Of a stretch of DNA of 64,000 nucleotides, positions 48,748-57,795 are shown piece by piece; the stretch's first letter is position 1; every line of letters begins with the position of its first letter. Source of the stretch: Umezawaea endophytica (GTDB lineage: Bacteria > Actinomycetota > Actinomycetes > Mycobacteriales > Pseudonocardiaceae); assembly GCF_025061645.1 (NCBI RefSeq), contig NZ_JANYMP010000004.1, forward strand, positions 172,047-236,046. Direction: 5' to 3'. A model generated the notes under the pieces. The model was not told the origin of the DNA. It saw only the letters and a program-made list of their open reading frames with translations, and made no database searches. The position numbers and the translations under genes were made by a program.

Positions 48748-49656
48748 TCAGCCGATCAGCCCCAGCAGGGCGGTGGCGATGTAGAGGTCTTGCAGCGCGA
48801 TGCCGGAGCTGTCGAAGACCGTGGTCTGGTCCGGTGCCGTCCGCCCTTCCGCCGCACCGGTGAGCACGTGGCCGATCGCGGTGATGTCGCGGTGCTTCGG
48901 GGCGTGCTGGAGTTCGCCGATGGTCGTCGACTGGGGCGGGAGGTCGCAGTACAGCGAGGCGGTGATCAGCAGGTCAGGGGGGAGTTCCTGCTTGCCCTTC
49001 GCGTCCGAGCCCATGGAGGCGACGTGGGTGCCGGGGCGCACCCAGTCCGCTTCGAAGAGCGGGGACCTGGCCGTGGTGGCGGTGACGATGATGTCCGCTT
49101 CGGTGACGGCCTGTTCCGCCTCGGTGAGGGTGGCGGGGAGGTTGGCGTTCCTCAGTTCGGCCACGAAGGCGTGGCCGTTCGCCTCGGTCCGGGCGACCAC
49201 GTTGATCTTGTCGAGGGCGCGGATCTTGGCCAGCGCCTGGCACTCGTAGAACGCCTGGTGACCGGTGCCGAAGATGGTCAGGGTGGTGGCGTTGGGGTTG
49301 GCGAGGGTGTTCGCCGCCACGGCGTCCGCCGCCGCCGTGCGGTAGGCGTTGACCTTCGCCGCCTCCACGACCGCCGCGACCCGGCCGGTGTCCTGGTCCA
49401 GCAGGATGATGGTGGAGTTGTGCCTCGGGCCGGTGGTGTTGTCCGGCCAGTAGCTGCCGATCTTCACGCCCGCGAGGTTCGCCGACGCCGCGGACTTCAG
49501 GGTGAACCTGTTGCGCGGGTCCGAGCCGTGGGCGGGGAGGGCCGGGAAGGTGGTGCTGGTGGGCGCCACCGCGGCGATCAGCGCCTCGCGGACGGCGCCG
49601 TAGGCCAGTTCTTCGGTGACGAGGGCCGCTGAGTCCTCTTCGGACAGGAAGCGCAT
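48748..49656 (-). CDS. Ornithine cyclodeaminase / mu-crystallin family enzyme (iminosuccinate-reductase-like?)
   Basis: 302 aa. NAD(P)-binding TLTIFGTGHQAFYECQAL, substrate strand FTLKSAASANLAGVKIGSYW with Lys, and VVEAAKVNAYRTAAADAVAA, the family signature. Members reduce or deaminate cyclic or imino amino acids: ornithine, Delta1-pyrroline-2-carboxylate, alanine, iminosuccinate (BhcD). Fourth gene of the operon, 4 nt after a D-threonine-aldolase-like gene, which favours an imine reductase of the BhcD type. Exact substrate open. Confidence 0.87.
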   Translation of the reverse strand: MRFLSEEDSAALVTEELAYGAVREALIAAVAPTSTTFPALPAHGSDPRNRFTLKSAASANLAGVKIGSYWPDNTTGPRHNSTIILLDQDTGRVAAVVEAAKVNAYRTAAADAVAANTLANPNATTLTIFGTGHQAFYECQALAKIRALDKINVVARTEANGHAFVAELRNANLPATLTEAEQAVTEADIIVTATTARSPLFEADWVRPGTHVASMGSDAKGKQELPPDLLITASLYCDLPPQSTTIGELQHAPKHRDITAIGHVLTGAAEGRTAPDQTTVFDSSGIALQDLYIATALLGLIG

Positions 49657-49660
49657 GGGG

Positions 49661-50728
49661 TTACCAGCCGTTCAGTCGTGGCCACGCGGTGTCGCCGGTG
49701 GTGAGGTGGTAGCGGTCGTGCTGGGCCGCCGTGGCGCAGGCGTGGTTGGGCAAGACGCGGAGCTTCGTGCCCACCGGGAGGTGGGGGAGCGGGCCTTGGC
49801 GCATGGACAGGACCCCGTGTTCCTGGCTGGCCCCGGTCATGAGCAGGCCGGGGATGAGGTGGCCGTCGCGGTCGCAGACGAGACCGTAGCCCTGGTCCAC
49901 CGGCTGGTCCGCGGTGCCCCGGTCGCGCGAGGTGGCCATCCAGCCCGCGTCGGTGAGGATCCAGCCCTTGTCCTCGCGATGGCCGATGACCGTCGTCACG
50001 ACCGACAGCGCGAGGTCGTCCAGGGTGCAGACGCCGATCCCGGCCATGACGAGGTCGAAGAAGACGTAGTTGCCCGCGCGCACCTCGGTGACGCCGGTCA
50101 GGTCCCTGGCGAAGTGGGCCGTCGGGGTGGAGCCGATGCTGACGACCGGGGCGGGGAAGCCCGCCGCGCGCAGGGTTTCCGCCGCCCGAACGGCCGTGGC
50201 GCGCTCGTGCTCGGCGGCCTCGACCAAGGCTTCCTCGGTGCGGCAGTAGTACGACTCGCCCGCGTGGGTGAGCACGCCGCGCACCCCGTCGCCCAGCGCG
50301 CCGGCGATGGCCAGGAGGGCGGGGTCGTCGGCGAGCACTCCGCCGCGGTGGCCGTCGCAGTCGACCTCGATCAGGGCGGGAACGCCCGCCGAGGCGGCGG
50401 CGCGGGCCTGGTCGACGTTGTCCAGCAGGACGACCAGGTCCACGCCCTTGGCCCGCAAGGCCCGCACGCGGTCGAGCTTGTCCGGGGCGATGCCCACGGC
50501 GTAGACGACGTCGGTGAAGCCGTGGGCCGCGAACTCCTCGGCCTCGTGCAGGGTGGAGACGGTGATGGGGCCCGTTCCGCCCCGGAAGACGATCTTCGCC
50601 ACGTCGACCGACTTCGCGGTCTTCACGTGGAGGCGCAGGGTCGAGCCCAGCGCGGTGAGGTGGTCGTGGAGGCGGGTGGTGTTGGCCTCGACCTTGGTCG
50701 GGTCCACCAGGAGGTGCGGCGTCGTCAT
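49661..50728 (-). CDS. DSD1-family PLP enzyme (D-threonine aldolase / D-serine dehydratase / BhcC-like)
   Basis: 355 aa fold-type III (alanine-racemase-like) barrel. TPHLLVDPTKVEANTTRLHDH, then the PLP lysine in LRLHVKTAKS, phosphate loop region VSIGSTPTA, and the C-terminal metal site LPNHACATAAQH (His and Cys ligands). This set marks metal-assisted D-threonine aldolases, eukaryotic-type D-serine dehydratases and beta-hydroxyaspartate aldolase BhcC. Starts 1 nt after the regulator gene. Confidence 0.87.
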   Translation of the reverse strand: MTTPHLLVDPTKVEANTTRLHDHLTALGSTLRLHVKTAKSVDVAKIVFRGGTGPITVSTLHEAEEFAAHGFTDVVYAVGIAPDKLDRVRALRAKGVDLVVLLDNVDQARAAASAGVPALIEVDCDGHRGGVLADDPALLAIAGALGDGVRGVLTHAGESYYCRTEEALVEAAEHERATAVRAAETLRAAGFPAPVVSIGSTPTAHFARDLTGVTEVRAGNYVFFDLVMAGIGVCTLDDLALSVVTTVIGHREDKGWILTDAGWMATSRDRGTADQPVDQGYGLVCDRDGHLIPGLLMTGASQEHGVLSMRQGPLPHLPVGTKLRVLPNHACATAAQHDRYHLTTGDTAWPRLNGW

Positions 50729-50729
50729 C

Positions 50730-51350
50730 TCAGCTCACGTAGTTGTAGACGGTGGCGCGGGAAACGCCGAGGATCTCGGTGAGCACCGGGACGGAGTGCT
50801 TCACGTCCAGGTAGCCCTTCTCCTTGAGGTCGCGGAGCAGTTCCTTCCGGTCCTTCGCGGTGAGCCCGCGGGGGGTTTGGCCTCGGGCCGCGGCGAACTC
50901 CTCGACGAGCGTGCGGAGTTCGTCCACGGTGCGGGCGCGCAGGGTTTCCGTCAGCGGCTGCTGCTGCTCGTCTGTGCTGACGAGGTTGTGCAGGCTGCGG
51001 GCCACGGTGGCGAAGAGGGAGACGTCCAGGTTCAGGCAGAGGGCGGCGACGTAGGTGCCCTCGCTGTTCTTGATGCCGATGGACGTGCTCTTCGCGGGTC
51101 TGCCGTCCGGGAAGGTGTTGGGGTAGTTCTGGATGACGTTCGGGTAGTCCGGGTCCTGGATGCGGGCGACGCCGATCTCCGTGGCGGGGTCGCCGACCTC
51201 GCGGCCGGAGAGGTTGTTCTCGATGACGCGGACCGTGTGCTCCGGGTCGCGGAGGTCGTGCAGCACGACCTCGCAGAGGCCGGGGAACATCCTGCCGATG
51301 GCGGTGGCGATGGTCTCCGCCTCGCGCAGCAGCAGCTCGTCCTCGGTCAC
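50730..51350 (-). CDS. YheO/DauR-like PAS-HTH transcriptional regulator
   Basis: 206 aa. N-terminal YheO-type PAS domain (TIATAIGRMFPGLCEVVLHDL, STSIGIKNSEGTYVAALCLNLDVSLF) and a C-terminal HTH_22 (DLKEKGYLDVKHSVPVLTEILGVSRATVYNYVS, location only). DauR of Pseudomonas, in this family, controls D-arginine use. The GTG overlaps the stop of the upstream PLP enzyme (GTGA). Embedded in the operon and thus probably autoregulatory, perhaps through the inverted repeat at 52458-52498. Confidence 0.9.
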   Translation of the reverse strand: MTEDELLLREAETIATAIGRMFPGLCEVVLHDLRDPEHTVRVIENNLSGREVGDPATEIGVARIQDPDYPNVIQNYPNTFPDGRPAKSTSIGIKNSEGTYVAALCLNLDVSLFATVARSLHNLVSTDEQQQPLTETLRARTVDELRTLVEEFAAARGQTPRGLTAKDRKELLRDLKEKGYLDVKHSVPVLTEILGVSRATVYNYVS

Positions 51351-52453
51351 GCGAACACCCCCGCCATCGTGGTCGGGGCCTTGAGACCGGAGCCGGTCAG
51401 GACGACGACCGTGGTGTCGCCGGGACGGATGGCCCCTCGGGCCCGGAAGACCTCGATGGCCGCCGCCGCGGTCGCGCTGGTGGGTTCCGCGTAGAGGCCG
51501 ATGGCCGCCAGGTCCCGGACGGCCGCGGCGATGCCGTCCTCGGGGATGGTGGCGACGTCGCCGTTCGAGCGGCGGATGGCGGCCAGCACCTCGGGCAGGC
51601 GGACGGGCTCGCGGATCGCGGTGCCCTCGGCGATCGTGGGGGCGAACGCCAGGTCGGCCGTGGTGCCGTGGAAGTGGGCGGCGATGGGGGCGCAGTTGCG
51701 CGGCTGGGCGACGAGGAGCCTGGGGAGGCGGGTGATCCGGCCCGCCGCCAGCAGTTCGCCGAAGCCGAGGTCGCAGCCGAGGACGGTGCTGCCCGCGCCC
51801 GCCACGGTGACGACGTTGTCCGGGGCGGTGAAGCCCAGGTCCTCCCAGAGTTCGTAGGCGAGGGTCTTGGTGCCCTGGAGGAAGAACGGGTGCCAGTTGT
51901 GGCTCGCGTAGCAGGTGTCGGCGGAGTCGTGGAGCGCTCGCGCGGCGGTGGCCTCCCGGTCGCCGGGCACCAGGGTGACCTCGGCGCCGTAGGCGCGGCT
52001 CTGGAGGACCTTGGCCGGTGACGTGCCCTCCGGGGCGAGGATCCTGGCCTTGATGCCCGCGGCGGCGCAGTAGGCGGCGACCGACGAGCCGCCGTTGCCG
52101 GAGCTGTCCTCGATGACGCTGTCCACGCCCGCCCCCGCGAGCAGGGAGATCATCACGCTGGTGCCGCGGTCCTTGAAGCTGCCGGTGGGGTTGAACCACT
52201 CCAGCTTGAAGCGGACCGGCGTCGTGCCCCAGGTGCGGTCGAGCAGCGGGGTGCAGCCCTCGCCCAGCGAGACGGGCCGTTCGACGCCACCGGGGAGCGC
52301 GGCGCGGTACCGCCAGAGCGAGCGTTCCCGCGTGTCGACGTCGTCCGGGCCGATGCCGGGCGACGGGGCCACCGTCAACGGTGCCCCGTCGTCCCCGCGC
52401 CAGCGTCGGGCGTCGATCGGGTAGGTCCTGCCGGACCGCGCGTCGAGGTACAT
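51347..52453 (-). CDS. PLP fold-type II enzyme (threonine synthase / dehydratase-like)
   Basis: 368 aa. PLP lysine in FNPTGSFKDRGTSVMI, Asn contact and phosphate loop in EDSSGNGGSSVAAYCAAAG. A substrate strand HNWHPFFLQGTKTLAYELWE and C-terminal VVVLTGSGLKAP follow. Threonine synthase-like by length and motifs, but may be a hydroxy-amino-acid dehydratase. ATG giving MYLDARSG with GAAGGG ribosome-binding site. First gene of the operon. Confidence 0.87.
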   Translation of the reverse strand: MYLDARSGRTYPIDARRWRGDDGAPLTVAPSPGIGPDDVDTRERSLWRYRAALPGGVERPVSLGEGCTPLLDRTWGTTPVRFKLEWFNPTGSFKDRGTSVMISLLAGAGVDSVIEDSSGNGGSSVAAYCAAAGIKARILAPEGTSPAKVLQSRAYGAEVTLVPGDREATAARALHDSADTCYASHNWHPFFLQGTKTLAYELWEDLGFTAPDNVVTVAGAGSTVLGCDLGFGELLAAGRITRLPRLLVAQPRNCAPIAAHFHGTTADLAFAPTIAEGTAIREPVRLPEVLAAIRRSNGDVATIPEDGIAAAVRDLAAIGLYAEPTSATAAAAIEVFRARGAIRPGDTTVVVLTGSGLKAPTTMAGVFA

Positions 52454-52457
52454 GACC

Positions 52458-52498
52458 ACCCTTCGTCTGGACGTTTGGTCCAAGTGTAGACGAAGGGT
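52458..52498. promoter_or_regulatory. 11-bp inverted repeat before the PLP operon
   Basis: ACCCTTCGTCT (52458-52468) and AGACGAAGGGT (52488-52498) are perfect arms; between them is a second dyad TGGAC-GTTTG-GTCCA (52468-52482). The arm next to the gene contains its ribosome-binding site, so the repeat could act in DNA (operator for the YheO-like regulator) or in RNA (hairpin hiding the site, or terminator for the SDR gene upstream). Confidence 0.55.
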
Positions 52499-52505
52499 CT
52501 AGAAG

Positions 52506-53249
52506 TTACAGGTGGATGCCTCCCGAGACCTCCAGCCGCTGGCCGGTGACCCAGCGGTTGTCGTCCGACAGCAGCGACGCCACGACACCGCCGATGTCGT
52601 CGGGCAGGCCCACGCGGCCCAGCGCGGCCTGGGACGCCAGGAGCGCGTTGAAGTCGGCGTTGTCGCGCACCACCCCGCCCGCGAAGTCGGTCTCGATCGG
52701 CCCCGGCGCGATGGTGTTGACGGTGATGCCGCGCGGGCCGAGTTCCTGGGCCAGGTAGCGGGTCAGCACCTCGACCGCGCCCTTCATCGACGCGTACGCG
52801 GCGAAGCCCGGCGAGGTGAACCGGGAGAGGCCGGTGGAGACGTTCAGGATGCTCCCGCCGTCGGCCAGGAGCGGGAGGAGGTTCTGGGTGAGGAAGAAGA
52901 CGCCCTTGAACTGGACGTTCAGCAGCTCGTCGAACGCCTCCTCGGTGGTGTCGGCGAACGACAGGTGGTGGGCGATGCCCGCGTTGTTGACCAGGTGGTC
53001 GAACGAGTCGCGGTCCCACGTCTCCTTCAGCGCCCGCCGGACCTCGTCGGCGAAGCCCGCGGGCTTGGCGACGTCCAGGCGCAGCGCGACGGCCGTGCGG
53101 CCCAGCGCGCCGATCCCGGCGACGACCTCGTCCGCCTCCTCGGCGTTCGAGCGGTAGGTGATGATCGAGTCGACACCCCTGCGGGCGAGGGCGAGCGCGG
53201 CGTTGCGGCCGAGGCCCCTGTTGCCCCCGGTGACGATGGCGATCTTCAT
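52506..53249 (-). CDS. SDR family oxidoreductase
   Basis: 247 aa classical short-chain dehydrogenase. Cofactor loop TGGNRGLGRNAALA, NNAG at HLVNNAGIA, catalytic Tyr/Lys in AAYASMKGAVE, and Ser in LNVSTGLS. The basic residue after the Gly-rich loop suggests NADP. Start is the ATG giving MKIAIVT with GAAGGGAAG ribosome-binding site. It lies 52 nt upstream of the PLP operon on the same strand; the inverted repeat in between may separate them. Confidence 0.93.
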   Translation of the reverse strand: MKIAIVTGGNRGLGRNAALALARRGVDSIITYRSNAEEADEVVAGIGALGRTAVALRLDVAKPAGFADEVRRALKETWDRDSFDHLVNNAGIAHHLSFADTTEEAFDELLNVQFKGVFFLTQNLLPLLADGGSILNVSTGLSRFTSPGFAAYASMKGAVEVLTRYLAQELGPRGITVNTIAPGPIETDFAGGVVRDNADFNALLASQAALGRVGLPDDIGGVVASLLSDDNRWVTGQRLEVSGGIHL

Positions 53250-53320
53250 GGTGCTTCCCTTCGTGGTTCTCGCTTGCACCACGAGGGTCGTCGCTTTCCG
53301 CGACCGCGTTCACCGCCTGG

Positions 53321-54178
53321 TTATCCCCTGATCGGCAGACCGGGGTTGAGCGCTTCGACGCTCGCCTCGACGATCCGCTCCTGGGCGGTCTCCCTCGACG
53401 TGGTCGGCACGCCGTCGCCGGACTGGTCGCCGTAGTCGCCGAAGAACGCGTGCACCGCGCCGGGGACCTGGACGTACCGGGTGTCCGGTGGCAGCAGCCG
53501 CCGGGAGTCGGCCACGTCCGACGGCGTGGTGAAGCCGTCGCGCTCGCCCGAGAGCGACCAGACGGCCAGGTCCGTGCGGTGGGACAGGTCGTCCACCGGG
53601 TAGGAGGCCCACAGCAGCAGGCCGCGCACGCGGGGATCGCCGGTCGCGGCGAACCGGCTCGCGGCGACGCCGCCGAGTGAGTGCCCGCCGACGGTCCAGT
53701 CGTGGACCTCGGGGTGGGCGTCGAGCACGTCGGCCGCGGCACCGGTGGTGAGCAGGGCGAAGTCGAACGGGGCCTTGACGACGACCACCAGCGTGCCGCG
53801 CGCCGCGACGGCGTCGAGCAGGCGCAGGTAGGCGCGGGGGTCCACGCGGGCGCCGGGGTAGAACACCAGGCCGTTGCGGACCGGGGTGGTGGGGACCAGT
53901 TCGACGGTCGTCGCGTGGTCGACGGTCCGCGCCACACCGCTGGTGGCGGCGAACGGGCGCAGCCACACCAGCGGCGCCAGCAGCAGCGCCACGGGCAGCA
54001 GGACGAACCAGCGCGGACGCGGCGGGCGGACCGCCGCCGCGAGCCCGCCGCAGCCGACGAGCACCAGGACGACCAGGTAGGCCGGGTGGGCGTGGGTGAT
54101 CGTGGACCAGCGGGTCGCCAGCAACCACGCGGGCACGCCGAGGCACGCGGCCGGGACCGCCCAGCGGAGGTGGCTCAT
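53321..54178 (-). CDS. Membrane-anchored alpha/beta hydrolase
   Basis: 285 aa. About three N-terminal helices ([51 protein letters not shown]), then an outward hydrolase domain with [17 protein letters not shown], nucleophile [11 protein letters not shown], acid near GERDGFT and His in [11 protein letters not shown]. The hydrolase resembles the Abhydrolase_5/dienelactone-hydrolase group. The ATG overlaps the stop of the upstream membrane protein (ATGA), so the pair works together. Confidence 0.85.
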   Translation of the reverse strand: MSHLRWAVPAACLGVPAWLLATRWSTITHAHPAYLVVLVLVGCGGLAAAVRPPRPRWFVLLPVALLLAPLVWLRPFAATSGVARTVDHATTVELVPTTPVRNGLVFYPGARVDPRAYLRLLDAVAARGTLVVVVKAPFDFALLTTGAAADVLDAHPEVHDWTVGGHSLGGVAASRFAATGDPRVRGLLLWASYPVDDLSHRTDLAVWSLSGERDGFTTPSDVADSRRLLPPDTRYVQVPGAVHAFFGDYGDQSGDGVPTTSRETAQERIVEASVEALNPGLPIRG

Positions 54179-55170
54179 CGGCGGACGGCCGCCACCCGGA
54201 CGCCCACCCAGACCAGCAGCGCCACCACGGCGGTGAGCAGGTACTCGATGGCGGGGATGCGGACGACCTCGTCGATCCGGTCGAAGCCGCGCCACGAGTA
54301 CACGACCAGGACGCCGACGGCGAACACCGCCGCCACGTACCAGCGCGCGGTCGTGGACAGGCCGACGCCGTGCAACTGGGTCAACATGAACACGCCGAGG
54401 AAGCCGAACAGGAACATCGGCCAGATGCCGTTCGGGCCGGAGTTCATCACCGCCACCAGCGTGCCGTGCACGGCCACGAGCAGTTCCAGGGAGAGGGTCC
54501 ACCAGCGGTTGGTGTGCGCGCGGGTGAGGAAGAGGCTGCCCTGCAAGAGCAGGAGGAACATGTAGAAGAAGCCGATCAGGTGGCCGCTGGTGTTCTCCAT
54601 CGGGTGGTACCAGAACGTGTAGATCGCGGCCCAACTGAACAGGTAGCCGTGGTACTTGCGGGCGAACCCGACGACGTCGGCGGGGAACGGGCGGCCGTGC
54701 CCGACGAAGAGGCCTCGCCTGCGGCTCTCCATCAGCAGCACCACGACCAGGAGCAGCACCACCGAGCCCTGCGAGCTGAAGATCGACACGTCCTGCGCGG
54801 TGCCGTCGTAGAAGACCTGCGTCTGCACGGCGTGCAGCAGGATGAAGCCGAAGTTCACCGCGAGCGCGACCACGTTCACCGGATGCAGGCCGCTGGTGTA
54901 CCGCTTGACCCTGGTCTGGGCGTAGTAGATCAGGCCCCACGCCGCGAGCTGGTGCCCCGCGTAGCCCACCCAGGCGGACGCTCGGGTCCACGCGGTCGGC
55001 TCGGGGAGCTTCCAGTAGTACCAGGACGCGCCCTGGTCCGGCAGCAGGACCACATCGCCCAGGCGGGTGCCCGCCAGCCAGACCAATCCCGTCAGGACGG
55101 CGCTGGCCAGGACGCCCCACAGCAGGGCGCGGGTCGAGTCGAGACGCACATCGTTCAGCACGCTGAGCAT
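54175..55170 (-). CDS. Polytopic membrane protein of unknown function
   Basis: 331 aa with about 9-10 helices. The C-terminus is short and basic. Conserved-looking polar residues inside helices ([45 protein letters not shown]) include several histidines, which could bind metal or haem. I do not recognise the family. The ATG overlaps one of two tandem palindromes that also sit upstream of the divergent molybdenum-hydroxylase operon. Confidence 0.65.
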   Translation of the reverse strand: MLSVLNDVRLDSTRALLWGVLASAVLTGLVWLAGTRLGDVVLLPDQGASWYYWKLPEPTAWTRASAWVGYAGHQLAAWGLIYYAQTRVKRYTSGLHPVNVVALAVNFGFILLHAVQTQVFYDGTAQDVSIFSSQGSVVLLLVVVLLMESRRRGLFVGHGRPFPADVVGFARKYHGYLFSWAAIYTFWYHPMENTSGHLIGFFYMFLLLLQGSLFLTRAHTNRWWTLSLELLVAVHGTLVAVMNSGPNGIWPMFLFGFLGVFMLTQLHGVGLSTTARWYVAAVFAVGVLVVYSWRGFDRIDEVVRIPAIEYLLTAVVALLVWVGVRVAAVRR

Positions 55171-55196
55171 TATGCAGATGTTCAGCTTGCTGAACA
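55153..55196. promoter_or_regulatory. Two tandem palindromes, candidate repressor sites
   Basis: TGTTCAGC-TT-GCTGAACA (55179-55196, 8-bp arms, perfect) and GTTCAGC-AC-GCTGAGC (55153-55168, one mismatch), 27 bp apart. They lie at the start of the membrane-protein gene and upstream of the divergent iron-sulfur subunit gene. The near-identical half sites suggest one dimeric repressor covering both promoters. Confidence 0.6.
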
Positions 55197-55266
55197 AACC
55201 CTTGCCGTGGGAACGTGCCGGGCAGCACCATGGGAAGAACGTCCGACGACGAACGGGGAATACGCG

Positions 55267-55737
55267 GTGGGTACGCACCGGTTGCGGGTCAACGGGTCCT
55301 GGCACGAGGTGGACCTGCCCGACGACACCCCGCTGCTCTGGGCGCTGCGCGAGGACCTGGGGCTGACCGGCCCGAAGTACGGGTGCGGGGTCGGCGCCTG
55401 CGGGGCGTGCACGTCCATTGTGGACGGATCGGCGTTCCGGCCGTGCACGACGAGCGTCGCCGACGCGGTCGGCGGGGACATCACGACCATCGAGGGCCTG
55501 TCGCGGCGCGGCGACCACCCCGTGCAGCGGGCCTGGGTCGAGCAGGACGTCGCCCAGTGCGGCTACTGCCAGCCCGGCCAGATCATGACGACGGTCGCCC
55601 TGCTGGCCGAGCACCCCGACCCGAGCGACGAGGACATCGACGAGGCGCTGCGGGACAACGTGTGCCGCTGCGGCACGTACGCGCGCATCCGCGTCGCCGT
55701 GAAGCGCGCCGCCTGCCTGGCGAGGGGTGAGCGCTGA
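55267..55737 (+). CDS. (2Fe-2S) subunit of a molybdenum hydroxylase (IorA-like)
   Basis: 156 aa. Plant-type cluster [18 protein letters not shown] with a later Cys at RPCTTS, then the second cluster [10 protein letters not shown] ... CRCGTYARI. This is the small subunit of xanthine-oxidase-family enzymes of the isoquinoline 1-oxidoreductase type, which have no separate FAD subunit. GTG start with GGGGA site. Coupled by TGATG to the large subunit. Confidence 0.9.
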   Translation: MGTHRLRVNGSWHEVDLPDDTPLLWALREDLGLTGPKYGCGVGACGACTSIVDGSAFRPCTTSVADAVGGDITTIEGLSRRGDHPVQRAWVEQDVAQCGYCQPGQIMTTVALLAEHPDPSDEDIDEALRDNVCRCGTYARIRVAVKRAACLARGER

Positions 55738-57761
55738 TGCTCGGCCGACGCTCCTTCCTCACCGCCGCGGGCCTCGGCGCGCTGGTCGTGGCACTGCCGG
55801 TGCCCGCGCTCGCCGACGCCGAAGGGCTGGTCCCGAACGTCTTCGTGCGCCTGGACGCCGACGGCCGGATCACCGCCACCGCCCCGCGCCCGGACTCCGG
55901 CCAGGGCGTGCGGACCGTCGTCGCGATGCTGGTGGCCGAGGAACTCGCCGTCGACCTGGACGCCGTGCGCGTCGAACAGGCGCTCGGCGACCCCGTCCGC
56001 TACGGCTCGCAGGCCGTGGGGAACTCGGTCACCCTGCGGCAGACGACGGAGCCGTTGCGCCGTGCGGCGGCGACCGCGCGATGCCTGCTGGTGGCCGCCG
56101 CGGCCGACCGGTGGGGTGTGCCGAGGGAGGACTGCCGGGCGCGCAACGGGTTCGTGACGCACCCGCGGCACCGGAGGCTGCCGTACGCGGCGCTGGTCGC
56201 CGACGCCGCCGCGCTCGACCCGACGACCGTCGCGGTCACGCTGACCCCGCAGGCGGAGTGGAGGGTGCTCGGCCGCGAGGCCGGGCGGATCGACGCGCAC
56301 GACATCGTCACCGGCAAGGCCCGGTACGGCATCGACGTCGCCCGGCCCGGCCTGCTGACCGCCGTGGTGGCGCGCCCGCCGTGGATCGGCGCGGTCCCGG
56401 ACGTCGTCGACGACTCGGCCGCCCGCGCGGTGGCGGGGGTGGCCGACGTGGTCCGGGTCGCGGCAGGCATCGCGGTCGTCGCCGGGTCGGCCCCCGCCGC
56501 GCTGCGGGGACGGGCGGCGCTGCGCGTCACGTGGACCGGCGGCACGCCGACCGCCGACAGCCGGGTGTGGCTGGAGGACCTGGCGGCCGCGCTGCCCGCG
56601 ACCGGGCCCGCGCCGGGACCGGTGGCGCTCGAAGCCGAGTACCGGCTGCCGCTGCTGGCCCACGCGCCGATGGAACCGATGAACGCCACCGCCGACGTGC
56701 GCCCGGACAGCGCGTCGCTGTGGGTGCCGACGCAGGACCCCGGCAGGCTGCGGACGCTGCTCGCGCAGACCCTCGGGCTCGACCCGGCCATGATCCGGGT
56801 GGAGCCGACCCTCGCGGGCGGCGCGTTCGGCAGGCGGATCGAGACGGACTACGTGCTGGAGGCCGTCGCCTGCTCACGAGCCGTCGGCGCGCCGGTCAAG
56901 GTGCTGTGGACCCGCGACGACGACACGCGCCACGACTCCTACCGGCCGATGTCCGTGCACAGGCTCAGCGCCGTGGTCGACGCCGAGGGCCTGCCGACCT
57001 GGCGGTCGCACGCCGTGTCGACGTGGCCGCTGACGACCGCGCCGCCGTTCGCCAACCCCGCCGTCGTCAAGGGCAGCGGCGACCACTTCCCGTACACCGT
57101 GCCCGGCGCGGTCACCGTCGGGCTCACGCCCGCGCCGTTGCGCACGGCGTACTGGCGCGCGGTGTACGCGGGCCAGTTCGGCTACGCCGAGGAGTGCTTC
57201 CTCAGCGCGCTCGGCGACCGCGGCGGCTGGGACCAGGTGGCGCTGCGCAGACGTTTGCTACCCCCGGAGTCCCGCCTGCGCCGGGTGCTCGACGTGGCGG
57301 CGAACCGGGCCCGCTGGAGCGCGTCGCGGAAGAGGGCGCGCGGCGTCGCGTGCCACCTGGACTACGGGTCGGCCATCGCGGTGATCGCCGTCGTCGAACT
57401 GGAGGACGGCGTGCCGCGCGTGCGGAAGGTGACGGCGGCGGTCGACGTCGGCCCGGCGCTGCACCCGTCCGGCGTGCGGGCGCAGGTCGAGGGCTGCGTG
57501 ATGGACGCCGTGTCGACCGTGCTCGGAGCCCGGATCACCGTGCGGGACGGGCAGGTCGTGCAATCGTCCTTCCGGGACTACCCGTGGGCCAGGATCGACC
57601 GCGCGCCGGACGTCGACGTGGTGCTGGTGCCCTCCGACGCGCCGATCGGCGGGCTGGGGGAACTGGCCTACCCGCCCGCCGCCGCGGCCATCGCGAGCGC
57701 CGTGGCCGTCGCCACCGGGCGGCCGGTGACCGGGATGCCGGTGAACACGGACGTCGGCTGA
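55737..57761 (+). CDS. Molybdopterin-binding subunit of xanthine dehydrogenase family (IorB-like)
   Basis: 674 aa. N-terminal twin-arginine signal (LGRRSFLTAAGLGALVV), so the complex is exported by Tat. The two aldehyde-oxidase modules follow: GREAGRIDAHDIVTGKARYG, then the cofactor segments LAHAPMEPMNATA, GGAFGRRIETDYV and IGGLGELAYPPAAAAI with the catalytic Glu. No FAD subunit, XdhC-like maturation factor or cytochrome gene lies nearby. Oxidises an N-heterocycle or aldehyde outside the cytoplasm, passing electrons to the membrane chain; the divergent membrane protein is a possible acceptor (inference). Confidence 0.9.
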   Translation: MLGRRSFLTAAGLGALVVALPVPALADAEGLVPNVFVRLDADGRITATAPRPDSGQGVRTVVAMLVAEELAVDLDAVRVEQALGDPVRYGSQAVGNSVTLRQTTEPLRRAAATARCLLVAAAADRWGVPREDCRARNGFVTHPRHRRLPYAALVADAAALDPTTVAVTLTPQAEWRVLGREAGRIDAHDIVTGKARYGIDVARPGLLTAVVARPPWIGAVPDVVDDSAARAVAGVADVVRVAAGIAVVAGSAPAALRGRAALRVTWTGGTPTADSRVWLEDLAAALPATGPAPGPVALEAEYRLPLLAHAPMEPMNATADVRPDSASLWVPTQDPGRLRTLLAQTLGLDPAMIRVEPTLAGGAFGRRIETDYVLEAVACSRAVGAPVKVLWTRDDDTRHDSYRPMSVHRLSAVVDAEGLPTWRSHAVSTWPLTTAPPFANPAVVKGSGDHFPYTVPGAVTVGLTPAPLRTAYWRAVYAGQFGYAEECFLSALGDRGGWDQVALRRRLLPPESRLRRVLDVAANRARWSASRKRARGVACHLDYGSAIAVIAVVELEDGVPRVRKVTAAVDVGPALHPSGVRAQVEGCVMDAVSTVLGARITVRDGQVVQSSFRDYPWARIDRAPDVDVVLVPSDAPIGGLGELAYPPAAAAIASAVAVATGRPVTGMPVNTDVG

Positions 57762-57795
57762 CGGTGGTGTCCGGCCCGTCTGCGAAGATGACCCG

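Noticed and set aside
48551..48784. Short + strand ORF upstream of the OCD-family terminator
   Set aside because: Runs through the terminator hairpin and into the convergent gene; Arg/Pro-rich with no ribosome-binding site.
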